Shown in pieces: positions 1 through 9,358 of a stretch of 64,000 nucleotides of DNA (positions are counted from its first letter, which is position 1; each line of letters begins with the position of its first letter). The notes under the pieces are model-generated. The model searched no databases. It was not told where the DNA came from and was given only the letters and a program-made list of their open reading frames with translations. The stretch covers positions 1 through 64,000 of the forward strand of contig DXFO01000038.1 in assembly GCA_019114415.1 (NCBI GenBank), written 5' to 3'. Both the position numbers and the translations under genes were made by a program. This DNA comes from Candidatus Gemmiger faecavium. Lineage in GTDB: Bacteria > Bacillota > Clostridia > Oscillospirales > Ruminococcaceae.

Positions 1-42
1 CTAAGCGGTAGGCCGGAGGTTCGACTCCTCTCGGGGACGCCA
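1..42 (+). tRNA. tRNA 3' fragment, probably tRNA-Arg (anticodon NCU, 5' end outside window)
   Basis: T-arm GGAGG-TTCGACT-CCTCT, 3' acceptor strand CGGGGAC, discriminator G and encoded CCA at 40-42. The last anticodon-loop bases are CTAA, implying anticodon NCT. The short variable loop argues against Ser. Confidence 0.8.
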
Positions 43-232
43 TACGGGATTGGTCGATCCCTTTTGAAAGCTCAGGCTTGGCCTGGGCTTTTCTTTGTAT
101 AACTGTTTTCTGGGCGGAATCACACCGATAATGGCGGAACACCAATCGGTCATGAGCTGGCAGCTTTTTACTGCGGTTGCCACTTCGCCGGAAATCGCAA
201 TATTCCTATATATTAATGAAAGGAGAAGAATC

Positions 233-1114
233 GTGAAGTATCCCGTTTTGCCAACTCTGTTACCGGGAGATGTGGTTGGTATCGTTGCCTGTTCCAATGC
301 GCTGAACCTGCAGCAAGTCATAGAGGCCAAACAGCTTTTGTCCGTGCTGGAAAGTATGTCTCTGCGGCCTGTGTGTAGCGACAGTCTTTTGTCGGCACCG
401 GACGCGCCGGAGCGCAGCCCCCGCCGCCGTGCAGAACAGCTTCTGCAACTGTATGCCAATCCGGAAGTCAAGGCGATTTTCGATCTTTCCGGCGGCGACC
501 TTGCCAACGAGATCCTGCCGTTTCTGGATTATGAGCTGATCCGCCGCAATCCGAAGCCGTTCTGGGGATACAGCGACCTTACCACTGTCCTCAATGCGCT
601 GCTGCAAAAATCCAGCTGTCGCTCCGTGCTGTATCAGCTTCGGAATCTGGTCAAAGAAAACGGCGAGACCCAACGCCGGCTGTTTGGTTCCGCTGCTTTC
701 TATGGCAAAAACGATTTGTGGGATATCAATTGGAAATTTTTACAAGGCAGGCGGATGCAGGGGAAAGTGATCGGAGGAAACCTGCGTTGCCTGCTGAAGC
801 TGGCCGGCACACCATATTTCCCTGATTGCGATGGGAATCTCCTGTTTTTGGAGAGCCTAGGCGGCGGCCCCGAACTGGTTACAACCCACCTCTGCCAATT
901 AAAGCAGATGGGCGTGTTTTCGCGAATCGGCGGGCTTTTGCTTGGCACCTTTACGACGTTGGAACAACAGATCGGCACGGATGCTGCGTCGTCCATGATT
1001 GGTTCCGTTGTGGGGTGCCGGGAGCTTCCTATCGCCAAGACACAGCAGATCGGTCATGCTCCTAACAGTAAAGCGCTTCTCATTGGTTCTGAATATGGAA
1101 TCGGGGAAGAGTGA
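233..1114 (+). CDS. LD-carboxypeptidase-like protein (peptidase S66 family)
   Basis: ORF with LPGDVVGIVACSNAL N-terminus, DLSGGDLANEILPFLDYELIRRNPKPFWGYSDLT and GGNLRCLLKLAGTPYFPD motifs typical of S66. GTG start at 233 preceded by AAAGGAG. Confidence 0.8.
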   Translation: MKYPVLPTLLPGDVVGIVACSNALNLQQVIEAKQLLSVLESMSLRPVCSDSLLSAPDAPERSPRRRAEQLLQLYANPEVKAIFDLSGGDLANEILPFLDYELIRRNPKPFWGYSDLTTVLNALLQKSSCRSVLYQLRNLVKENGETQRRLFGSAAFYGKNDLWDINWKFLQGRRMQGKVIGGNLRCLLKLAGTPYFPDCDGNLLFLESLGGGPELVTTHLCQLKQMGVFSRIGGLLLGTFTTLEQQIGTDAASSMIGSVVGCRELPIAKTQQIGHAPNSKALLIGSEYGIGEE

Positions 1115-1264
1115 CCGGTCGACGGTTGACTTGAAGCAATGGTATGCTAAACTAGATACAGAGATTTTTTCGCAGAGAAACAGCCCTGACTACAGCGTTC
1201 CGGTCACTCTATACACACCGGCACGTCAACCAGTGCTTTATGAGAGAAAAAGAGGGAAGTCATT

Positions 1265-2197
1265 TTGCAACGGATCGTCAAAACGCGCGGCGTCAAAGGT
1301 GCGGCCTCTCTGTGCGCCTTTGCCGCAGTGCTTTATTTGTTGTGCAAACAGCTTTTACAGGCCGCAGCATCTTTTGTGATGAACCTTTTGGTGGAAGGTT
1401 CATCACTGGATGAACCGACTGGATTTTCGGCGGTAAGTGTCGATGTGATCCTGCTTGTGACCGGGATCGTGTCGATCATTCTGCCGATTTTCTGGTTGCT
1501 GCGTACCACACGCCTGGAAACGGAGGACCTGCGCCTGACCCGTCCGCCTCAGTGGTCGCCGCTGTTTTGCATCGTATCGTTCTTGGGCGTGGCAAACCTG
1601 GGCAACCTGTTTGGCGGATTGCTCGGCAGGCTGTTCCACTGGCAAGGCGGAACGACTGTTTTGCCGGCTTCCGGAGCGGAGCTGGTTTTGTCCGTTCTGA
1701 CACTCTGCGTACTGCCCGCTGTAGGGGAGGAACTCCTTTTCCGCGGCGCCTTACAGGGACTGATGCGCCCCTGCGGAAGTGCCGCGGCCGTGTTTGGTCC
1801 CGCACTGCTTTTTGCCCTTCTGCATATGAATCTGTCGCAGGGAATCACCGCTTTTTTGTGCGGGATTTTCCTGGGCTGGCTGACTGAGCGCACCGGTAGT
1901 GTTCTGCCCGGTATGATGCTGCACCTGATCAACAACTGCATTGCCTTTGCGGATATTTATCTGCAAATGTATGCACCAAACAACATTGCCATGGGGATCG
2001 AGCTTTTTGTGCTGCTGTTCTTCCCGCTTGCCGCCGCATGGCTCCTCTGGCGAGCGGTCACCCGGCAGGGCTTTTCCTTTGGTGCCGGGATGCATCCGGG
2101 CGTAGATGCGCTGTCTGTTTTTACAAGCCCCGCCTACACGCTGGCAATTTTGTTCCTGGCAGTTGCAAGCGTCTATTTCTCAATCACTGCCGGATAA
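1265..2197 (+). CDS. CPBP family intramembrane glutamic endopeptidase (CAAX protease-like)
   Basis: Multi-TM protein with GEELLFRGALQGLM, ALLFALLHMNLSQGITAFLCGIFLGWL and HLINN motifs. TTG start. Confidence 0.85.
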   Translation: MQRIVKTRGVKGAASLCAFAAVLYLLCKQLLQAAASFVMNLLVEGSSLDEPTGFSAVSVDVILLVTGIVSIILPIFWLLRTTRLETEDLRLTRPPQWSPLFCIVSFLGVANLGNLFGGLLGRLFHWQGGTTVLPASGAELVLSVLTLCVLPAVGEELLFRGALQGLMRPCGSAAAVFGPALLFALLHMNLSQGITAFLCGIFLGWLTERTGSVLPGMMLHLINNCIAFADIYLQMYAPNNIAMGIELFVLLFFPLAAAWLLWRAVTRQGFSFGAGMHPGVDALSVFTSPAYTLAILFLAVASVYFSITAG

Positions 2198-2206
2198 GAG
2201 GTATCT

Positions 2207-2695
2207 ATGACAGATCTGGAATTGATGCAGGCAGCCCTGGACGAAGCGAAAATTGCGGCCGATTTGGGAGAAGTCCCGGTCGGTGCCGTGATTGCCAAGG
2301 ATGGGGAGATCGTAGCCCGGGCCCACAATCTGCGGGAAAATGGAAAGAATGCCACTTACCATGCCGAGCTGCTTGCCATTGATGCCGCATGCCATGCGTT
2401 GGGCGGCTGGCGGCTTTGGCAGTGCGAGTTGTTTGTCACCCTGGAACCCTGCCCGATGTGCAGCGGTGCGATCATCAACAGCCGGCTGCGCCGTGTGGTA
2501 TACGGAGCCTCCGATCCCAAGGCGGGGTGCTGCGGTTCCCTGACCGATTTGTTTGCGCTTCCGTTCAACCATCATCCGGTGATCGAGCGGGGCTTGCTGG
2601 AGGACGAAGCCCAGGCCCTTTTGCAGGAGTTTTTTGTTCGCCTGCGGGAGAAACGAAAGGCCGGTAAACTTTCGTCACACAAAAAGGAGGAATGA
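2207..2695 (+). CDS. tadA: tRNA-specific adenosine deaminase
   Basis: HAELLAIDAA and LEPCPMCSGAIINSRLRRVVYGA zinc-dependent deaminase motifs. Confidence 0.93.
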   Translation: MTDLELMQAALDEAKIAADLGEVPVGAVIAKDGEIVARAHNLRENGKNATYHAELLAIDAACHALGGWRLWQCELFVTLEPCPMCSGAIINSRLRRVVYGASDPKAGCCGSLTDLFALPFNHHPVIERGLLEDEAQALLQEFFVRLREKRKAGKLSSHKKEE

Positions 2696-2698
2696 CAA

Positions 2699-3439
2699 AT
2701 GCCCCAGAAAATTCTGATCACTGGCGGCAGCCGGGGAATCGGCGCGGCCGCCGTGCAGGCGTTTGCCAAAAACGGAGACGACGTTGCCTTTGTGTGGCAC
2801 TCCAGCAGTGAAGCAGCGGAGAAGGTCCTTCGCAGTGCAGCGGCCTGTGCACCCCATGGACGGTTTCTGGCTCTGCGGGCAGATGTGTCCGATTCTGCCC
2901 AGATCACCGAGGCCGTGCGGGAAGCGGAGGAAACGCTGGGCGGCATTGACGTTCTTGTCTGCAACGCCGGAATTGCACAGCAGAAATTGTTTACCGATCT
3001 GACTGACGAAGATTGGCGCCGGGTCATGGGCGTGGATCTGGATGGGGCGTTTTATACCTGCCGTGCCGTTCTGCCGGGCATGATCCATCGAAAATACGGG
3101 CGAATCCTTTTGGTGTCCAGCATGTGGGGCCAGACCGGTGCCAGCTGTGAGGTCCATTATTCCGCTGCAAAAGCGGGAGTGATCGGCCTTTGCAAGGGCC
3201 TTGCCAAGGAGGAGGCCCCTTCCGGCATCACGGTCAACTGCATTGCACCGGGTGTCATCGATACCGATATGATGTCCGTTTTTTCCAAGGAAGACCGGGA
3301 TGCTCTTGCGGAGGAAACCCCGGTCGGGCGTCTGGGCAGCGCGGAGGAGATTGCCAGAACATTGGTATTTCTTGCCTCACCGGATGCCGGATACATTACC
3401 GGACAGGTCATTGGTCAAAACGGTGGCCTGGTTATTTGA
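2699..3439 (+). CDS. SDR family oxidoreductase (FabG/YmfI-like)
   Basis: GGSRGIGAAA Rossmann motif, NAG, catalytic YSAAKAG, C-terminal GYITGQVIGQNGG. Confidence 0.85.
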   Translation: MPQKILITGGSRGIGAAAVQAFAKNGDDVAFVWHSSSEAAEKVLRSAAACAPHGRFLALRADVSDSAQITEAVREAEETLGGIDVLVCNAGIAQQKLFTDLTDEDWRRVMGVDLDGAFYTCRAVLPGMIHRKYGRILLVSSMWGQTGASCEVHYSAAKAGVIGLCKGLAKEEAPSGITVNCIAPGVIDTDMMSVFSKEDRDALAEETPVGRLGSAEEIARTLVFLASPDAGYITGQVIGQNGGLVI

Positions 3440-3544
3440 GTGTCCGCCATCGCGCTGCTTCCAAACGATAAGTTACGACAAAAATAGAATTGGCAATCTC
3501 CCGTCCCGCTGCATACAATGCAGACAGGGAAGGGGGATTTTTCT

Positions 3545-4513
3545 ATGGCTGTTTTCCAATCCGGGATCGACGTATCCCGTTATCAGGGCAGTGTGAACTG
3601 GTCCCGTGTGGCCGCTGCCGGCAAACAGTTTGCAATCGTAAGACTGGGATCGTCCAACAGCAACGGCTTGTATGTGGACCCCTACTTTTTACAGAACGTC
3701 AACGGCGCACATGCCGCAGGTCTGAGGGTCGGCGCCTATTACTATACCTATGCCAAAACGCAGGCCGAAGTCACCAACGAACTCACGCTTTTTCTGGGGG
3801 CGCTGGAAGGCCTGCAGCTGGAATATCCGGTCTTTGTGGACGTGGAGGCCAACAGCCTGACTTCTTTGAGCCGGGCCCAGCTGACCGGGCTTGTCAAATA
3901 CGCGATGGATATCCTTTATCAGCGGAAATGGTATGCCGGATGGTATTCCTATACCAACTTCATCAATTCCTATCTGAACCCGAAAGATCTTGAAGGATAT
4001 CCGCTTTGGGTCGCAGACTACCGTTCCAGTCTGGGATATACCGGGTCCTACACCATGTGGCAGTACAGCGGTTCCGGAACCTGCGACGGCATTTCCGGTG
4101 CGGTGGACCTCAATTACAGCTACACCGATTTTCTGCCCACCATCCGCTCCGGCGGCTTCAATAACTACGGCGCTTCCGGTCCCAACATGGTCGATGTCAA
4201 GGGCTACACCCTCAACGTGTTTGGCAGCCGGACAGAGTATTTCTATACCGCGAACGTCAATGACATCGTCGGATACCTGCCCCTGGGCAATTACGAGGTC
4301 GTCAAGATCAGCTCCAACAAATATGCCGGGTATGACTGGGTCATTTTCCGCTACAATGGAGGGGAGTACTGGACGGCACTGATCGATGACCGCAACCGCC
4401 TGCAGCCCAGCAGTGCGGGGGATGGAACCGGTCAGGATGACTGTGCCGAACTGCTGGCCAAGGCCAACGAAGAGCTGGACCGTCTGCGCAGCGACCTGAA
4501 CGGCAGCACCTAA
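3545..4513 (+). CDS. Glycoside hydrolase family 25 (lysozyme-like) protein
   Basis: GIDVSRYQGSVNWSRVAAAGKQFAIVRLG N-terminus, VFVDVEANS, MWQYSGSG. ATG at 3545 after an AGGGGG RBS. Confidence 0.88.
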   Translation: MAVFQSGIDVSRYQGSVNWSRVAAAGKQFAIVRLGSSNSNGLYVDPYFLQNVNGAHAAGLRVGAYYYTYAKTQAEVTNELTLFLGALEGLQLEYPVFVDVEANSLTSLSRAQLTGLVKYAMDILYQRKWYAGWYSYTNFINSYLNPKDLEGYPLWVADYRSSLGYTGSYTMWQYSGSGTCDGISGAVDLNYSYTDFLPTIRSGGFNNYGASGPNMVDVKGYTLNVFGSRTEYFYTANVNDIVGYLPLGNYEVVKISSNKYAGYDWVIFRYNGGEYWTALIDDRNRLQPSSAGDGTGQDDCAELLAKANEELDRLRSDLNGST

Positions 4514-4537
4514 ACACGACTAATTTTGTCGAAGTGA

Positions 4538-4566
4538 TTGACAATCTCTACCGGTTGCGTTAGAAT
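4538..4566 (+). promoter_or_regulatory. Sigma-A type promoter for tRNA-Gly
   Basis: TTGACA (4538-4543), 17-nt spacer, TAGAAT (4561-4566), ending 14 nt before the tRNA. Confidence 0.75.
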
Positions 4567-4579
4567 AATATTCACCGAT

Positions 4580-4655
4580 GCGGGTTTAGCTCATCCGGTA
4601 GAGTGACTGCTTCCCAAGCAGTAGGTGGCGAGTTCGAGACTCGTAACCCGCTCCA
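4580..4655 (+). tRNA. tRNA-Gly (CCC)
   Basis: 76-nt cloverleaf; GCGGGTT/AACCCGC acceptor stem; anticodon loop TTCCCAA; T-loop TTCGAGA; encoded CCA. Confidence 0.93.
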
Positions 4656-4662
4656 ATACGCG

Positions 4663-4700
4663 CATAGAACCGTTTCTGCCTGGTTCTATGCGCTTTTTTG
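4663..4700 (+). terminator. Intrinsic terminator after tRNA-Gly
   Basis: GCATAGAACC...GGTTCTATGC hairpin followed by TTTTTT. Confidence 0.85.
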
Positions 4701-4847
4701 TTGCTTACCGGTCGCTCTTCATAGGCATGGGAATACTGTTGCAAAAGCAAAACGAAAAAGTATAATGGTTTGTATATAGAGAAAAAAGAAAGCCCCGCCG
4801 GGCAGCAGGGCTTTCCATTATATATTGACCGTAAAGGGGGACGTTTT

Positions 4848-5180
4848 ATGCTTTCCGGTTTTCCTTTGTATCACTATTTTCACTGCGGCAATCCGTTTTC
4901 CGGCTCCGAAGGCGGGATGCGCTATCTGATCGCACCTGCCAAACGGGCAGATCCCGCGGATGAAAGCGGCAAGAAAAAAATCGAATATCTGATTGCAACG
5001 GTATGGCCCGAACCCTGGAGTCTGGAACATACCGCGGACGAGAAAAAGACCACCCAGGAATTTGAAGGCACCCAGGAAGGCCTGGACAGTGCCGCGGCCT
5101 GGCTTTCGGAAATGTATCAAACGCAGCCCGAACGCTGGAAGGACCGCCCCTCCATTCTGGACTGTGAACCGGACCAATAA
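4848..5180 (+). CDS. Hypothetical protein (about 110 aa)
   Basis: ORF with ATG at 4848 preceded by AAAGGGGG; promoter TTGCAA-N16-TATAAT at 4739-4766. No recognised domain. Confidence 0.6.
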   Translation: MLSGFPLYHYFHCGNPFSGSEGGMRYLIAPAKRADPADESGKKKIEYLIATVWPEPWSLEHTADEKKTTQEFEGTQEGLDSAAAWLSEMYQTQPERWKDRPSILDCEPDQ

Positions 5181-5385
5181 AGGCCATCTTCACAAAAAGA
5201 AAATGCCCAACGGCTGTGCGGACCGTCAGGCATCTTAGAGGGAAGAGATCGAATATCTTGGCGTTTCCGCCTTGACTTTCTTGTATTATCATAGTACAGT
5301 ATCATCGATAAGTAAAATTCATTATTTTCACACGTAGAATGAAACTGATTCACCACAAAATGCGTGCAATGAAAGGGATACTGCT

Positions 5386-6267
5386 ATGACATTGCTGGCC
5401 TGCCAGATCTTTTTTACCGTCGCCCATGAAGGCAGTTTTGCGCGTACCGCAGAGCAGCTTCATCTGACGCCCTCGGCCATCAGTCATGCCGTTGCCACAA
5501 TGGAAGCCGAATGCGGTTTTCCGCTTTTCACCCGCACCAAGGCAGGCGTCACTATGACGGCTGCCGCGGAGAACCTGCTCCCGGACATCCAGCGTCTGCT
5601 TGCCAGCAGCGAAACTCTGGACCAGTCCATTGCCAGGATCAACGGTATGGACAAAGGTGTTTTGCGTCTTGCTGTGTTCAACAGTGCCTGCGTGACATGG
5701 ATCCCCAATCTTCTCCCGCTGTATGAGGAACAATACCCCGGCATTGCAGTGCAGCTCTACCAGGGCAGTTACGCAGATATTGCGGCCTGGCTCAAAAGCG
5801 GTACGGCAGAAATCGGATTGATGTCCAATTCCAGTGCGCCGGACCTGGATTTCGAGCCGCTGTACACCGATCCGCTGGTCTGCATTGCTCCGGCCGGTTT
5901 TATGACCCAAAGGCCTGGCATAGTCGGTGCAGAAGAACTCCGCGGCCAAACCTTTGTCAGCCAGCGTCCGGACACCGACGCCGATATCCAGAGTTACCTC
6001 AAAAAGCACGACCTGCGTGTCAAAACACGCTGCTACGTCAACGACGACGAATCCACGATCGCCATGGTGGCTTGCGGGCAGGGTGTCGCCATCATGCCCA
6101 AGCTCATTCTGGACCGATACAACCACCGGGCAGGGGAGTTTGAGATTTTGAATCTCGAGCCGTCCGCAAGTCGCACCATCGGTCTTGCTTGCCTGGATAA
6201 AAACGGACTTTCGCCCGCCGCACGGCAGTTCTGTCAAAGAGCCCGCGATTACGCGCGGGAGCTGTAA
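5386..6267 (+). CDS. LysR family transcriptional regulator
   Basis: N-terminal HTH FFTVAHEGSFARTAEQLHLTPSAISHAVATMEAECGFPLFTR followed by a LysR substrate-binding domain. Confidence 0.92.
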   Translation: MTLLACQIFFTVAHEGSFARTAEQLHLTPSAISHAVATMEAECGFPLFTRTKAGVTMTAAAENLLPDIQRLLASSETLDQSIARINGMDKGVLRLAVFNSACVTWIPNLLPLYEEQYPGIAVQLYQGSYADIAAWLKSGTAEIGLMSNSSAPDLDFEPLYTDPLVCIAPAGFMTQRPGIVGAEELRGQTFVSQRPDTDADIQSYLKKHDLRVKTRCYVNDDESTIAMVACGQGVAIMPKLILDRYNHRAGEFEILNLEPSASRTIGLACLDKNGLSPAARQFCQRARDYAREL

Positions 6268-6359
6268 AACCGGAGGCTTTTCAAATATTGCCGAAAGGTG
6301 TATAATGATTTGATGAGTCGCGCCCTGCGCGGCAAGTTTTTTGAAAGGGGAGTTGTGCT

Positions 6360-7211
6360 TTGGCCGGAGATCTGCATACACACACAACATTTTCCGACGG
6401 CTCCACTCCCGCCGCAAAGCTGCCGTTTCTGGCACGCTGCGCCGGTCTGGAACATCTGGCCATTTCCGACCACGATTCCATTCAAAGCGTACGATACGCC
6501 TATGCCCACCCGGTACAAAACGGGGTCCATCTGATCCCCGCCACCGAGTTGACAGCCTACGACTATGCGCGCGCCCACCGGGTCCATCTGCTTTGCTACT
6601 GGCCGGATGACTGTGCCGCCCTGGAGGACTTTGCCGACATGATGGCCCAGCGGCGCAAGGATGCCATGCTGCAAAGCTGCCGGGAACTGGAAGCCCTCTA
6701 CCCGCAGTTTTCTACCGAGGAAGCCCTCGAGTTTGCCCGGGACAGCAAAACCTTATATAAGGCGCATATCATGAGGGTGCTGTGGCAATACGGCCTGTCC
6801 GATGGAATGTATAACGATGTTTACCGGTCTCTGTTCGGGCTGCGCCCGGTGCGTGGCAAAGTCCTGCACACCCCGCGCTATGAGCCAGTGGACACGGTGC
6901 TTGACCTCATCCGGGCCTGCCGCGGTGTGGTGATTCTGGCACACCCCAGCGTCTATCACAGCATGGAACTGGCAAGAGAACTGATTCAGCAGGGAAGGCT
7001 GGACGGTGTCGAAATCGAACACCCGCGCAATACCGCCGAGGACAAGGCGGAACTGAAAGAACTGGCCCGGGAATATGACCTGATCGTGACCGGCGGCACC
7101 GACTACCACGGTATGAACGCCAACACGCCGCGGCCGGTGGGCACCTGCACCACCACGGTGGATCAGATCCGCCGCATTGAAGCATTGGCAAGAAAGCGGA
7201 AATCCCGCTGA
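6360..7211 (+). CDS. PHP domain-containing phosphoesterase
   Basis: DLHTHTTFSDGS, ISDHDS, GVVILAHPSVY and TGGTDYHG metal-binding PHP motifs. Confidence 0.88.
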   Translation: MAGDLHTHTTFSDGSTPAAKLPFLARCAGLEHLAISDHDSIQSVRYAYAHPVQNGVHLIPATELTAYDYARAHRVHLLCYWPDDCAALEDFADMMAQRRKDAMLQSCRELEALYPQFSTEEALEFARDSKTLYKAHIMRVLWQYGLSDGMYNDVYRSLFGLRPVRGKVLHTPRYEPVDTVLDLIRACRGVVILAHPSVYHSMELARELIQQGRLDGVEIEHPRNTAEDKAELKELAREYDLIVTGGTDYHGMNANTPRPVGTCTTTVDQIRRIEALARKRKSR

Positions 7212-7251
7212 TCCCATATAACGAAGTGAAACAAAAAGGAGATATGCTGTT

Positions 7252-7506
7252 ATGGTACATATTCGCAATAATCAGGGGACCTGCTCGGTTCGTACTTTGG
7301 TTGAACTCAACGACGATCACACCATCGCCCGTGTTGAAGTACTGGGCGGCTGCAACGGCAACCTGAAAGGTATTTCTCAGCTGCTGACCGGCATGAAGGC
7401 AGAGGATGCCATCCAGCGCATGGCCGGCACCACCTGCGGCCGCAAGCCCACTTCCTGCCCGGATCAGATCGCCAAGGCACTGGAAGAAGCCCTCGCCGAG
7501 ATGTAA
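7252..7506 (+). CDS. TSCPD domain-containing small protein
   Basis: 84 aa ORF containing the eponymous TSCPDQIAKALEEAL motif and GGCNGNLKGISQLLTG. Confidence 0.8.
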   Translation: MVHIRNNQGTCSVRTLVELNDDHTIARVEVLGGCNGNLKGISQLLTGMKAEDAIQRMAGTTCGRKPTSCPDQIAKALEEALAEM

Positions 7507-7556
7507 AGCCTTTCCGGCCCTTATAAGCCCCGTTTCATAAACGAGAGGAGTCTGCA

Positions 7557-9335
7557 ATGGATTGTTTTCAGTACCCGCTGGACACCGAACAGCTTTTGCG
7601 CAAAAAGCGCCGCATCCGCCGCGAGCTGACGGCGCAGAACCCGCATCCGCTCAAAAAGAAAATTGCGATCCTCGGCGGGTCCACCATAAACGAAGTGGCG
7701 GACCAGTTGGGGCTTTTTTTGCTGCAGTACGGTATCGAGGCTGAATTCTATCAGTCGGAGTACGGCCAGTACTGGCAGGATGCCATGTTCGGATCTCCGG
7801 AACTGGATGAATTTGCGCCCGACGTCATCTATATTCATACGACCTGGCGCAACATCACCCAGTTTCCCACCACGAAGAACACCCCGCAGGAAATCAACGA
7901 CATGCTGGACGGGGAGTACGCGCACTTTGAGACGATGTGGCATGCCATCGCCGAAAAGTTCCATTGCCCGGTGATCCAGAATAACTTTGATCGTCCCAAC
8001 TACCGCCTGATGGGCAACCGGGACATCTACGATCCCTGCGGACGCAGCAATTTTATTTCCCGTCTCAATCAGAAGTTCTATCAGTATGCCGCCGAGCATC
8101 AGGACTTCTATATCAACGACATCGACTACCTTTCGGCAGACTACGGCCTGACTGCCTGGGGCGATGCCTTCTACTGGCATATGTACAAGTATGCCATGTG
8201 CCTTGACGCCATCCCGTCTTTGGCCAACAGCATCGCCAACATCATCAAGTCGATTTACGGCAAGAACAAGAAAGCCCTCGTCCTCGACCTGGACAACACC
8301 CTGTGGGGCGGCGTTGTGGGCGACGACGGCGTGGACGGCATTGCCATTGGCCCGGAAGTTCCCGAAGGGCAGGTCTATGCCGAGTTCCAGAGCTACTGCA
8401 AGGCGCTGCGTTCCATCGGCGTGATTCTGGCAGTGGACTCCAAAAACGATGAAGCCAACGCTCTGGCCGGTCTTAACCACCCGGACGGCGTTCTGCGCCC
8501 GGATGATTTTGTCTCCATCAAGGCAAACTGGGACAACAAGGATCTGAACCTGAACCGCATCGCTCAGGAGCTTTCCCTGGGTGTGGACAGCTTTGTCTTT
8601 GCCGATGACAACCCCGCCGAACGTGCCATCGTTTCGGCGCAGATCCCCGGCGTTGCGGTGCCGCCGCTGGACGGAGCAGAAAACTATATCAAAATGCTGG
8701 ATCACGGCGGTTATTTTGAGGTCACAGCCCTCTCCGGCGAGGATCTGAAAAAGACCGAGCTGTACCATGCCAATGCCCAGCGCCGCAAGGCTGAGGCCGC
8801 CTTCACCGACTATGCGGATTATCTGCGAAGCCTGGAAATGAAGGCCACCATCCGCAACTTTGAGAATATTTACATCCAGCGCATTGCTCAGCTCACCAAC
8901 AAGTCCAATCAGTTCAACCTGACCACCTTGCGCTGTTCCGAAGATGATATCCGCGCCATGGCGGAAAATCCCGCCTGGCTGTGCCTGTACGGCAAACTGG
9001 TGGACAAGTTCGGCGACAACGGCGTGGTCACGGTGGTTGCCGGCGAACAGCAGGAGGACACGCTCCATCTGCGTCTGTGGCTGATGAGCTGCCGCGTCCT
9101 CAAGCGGGGGATGGAAGACGCCATGATGGACTGCCTGGTCCGGGATGCCGCTGCACGCGGCGTTGCCAAGGTGGTGGGATATTATTATCCCACGGCCAAG
9201 AATGCCATGGTAAAAGATTTCTACGAGCAGATGGGCTTTACCCGGACTTCCGCTGACGAGGCCGGCAACACCACCTGGGAGCTGACCGTGGCCGATTACG
9301 CGGAAAAGCATCCGCAAATGGAGATCGAACGCTGA
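7557..9335 (+). CDS. FkbH-like / HAD-IIIC family protein with C-terminal GNAT-like domain
   Basis: HAD motif I ALVLDLDNTLWGGVVGDDG, LAVDSKNDEANAL, FADDNPAERAIV. The C-terminus NKSNQFNLTTLR ... LMSCRVLKRGMEDAMMD is typical of FkbH-like proteins. Confidence 0.88.
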   Translation: MDCFQYPLDTEQLLRKKRRIRRELTAQNPHPLKKKIAILGGSTINEVADQLGLFLLQYGIEAEFYQSEYGQYWQDAMFGSPELDEFAPDVIYIHTTWRNITQFPTTKNTPQEINDMLDGEYAHFETMWHAIAEKFHCPVIQNNFDRPNYRLMGNRDIYDPCGRSNFISRLNQKFYQYAAEHQDFYINDIDYLSADYGLTAWGDAFYWHMYKYAMCLDAIPSLANSIANIIKSIYGKNKKALVLDLDNTLWGGVVGDDGVDGIAIGPEVPEGQVYAEFQSYCKALRSIGVILAVDSKNDEANALAGLNHPDGVLRPDDFVSIKANWDNKDLNLNRIAQELSLGVDSFVFADDNPAERAIVSAQIPGVAVPPLDGAENYIKMLDHGGYFEVTALSGEDLKKTELYHANAQRRKAEAAFTDYADYLRSLEMKATIRNFENIYIQRIAQLTNKSNQFNLTTLRCSEDDIRAMAENPAWLCLYGKLVDKFGDNGVVTVVAGEQQEDTLHLRLWLMSCRVLKRGMEDAMMDCLVRDAAARGVAKVVGYYYPTAKNAMVKDFYEQMGFTRTSADEAGNTTWELTVADYAEKHPQMEIER

Positions 9336-9358
9336 TTTTACCCGAAGGGAGATTGCCC

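Noticed and set aside
1-507. Minus-strand ORF ending in VWRPREESNLRPTA
   Set aside because: The PREESNLRPTA tail is the familiar artefact of translating the antisense of a tRNA 3' end; the region is explained by the tRNA fragment and the plus-strand S66 gene.
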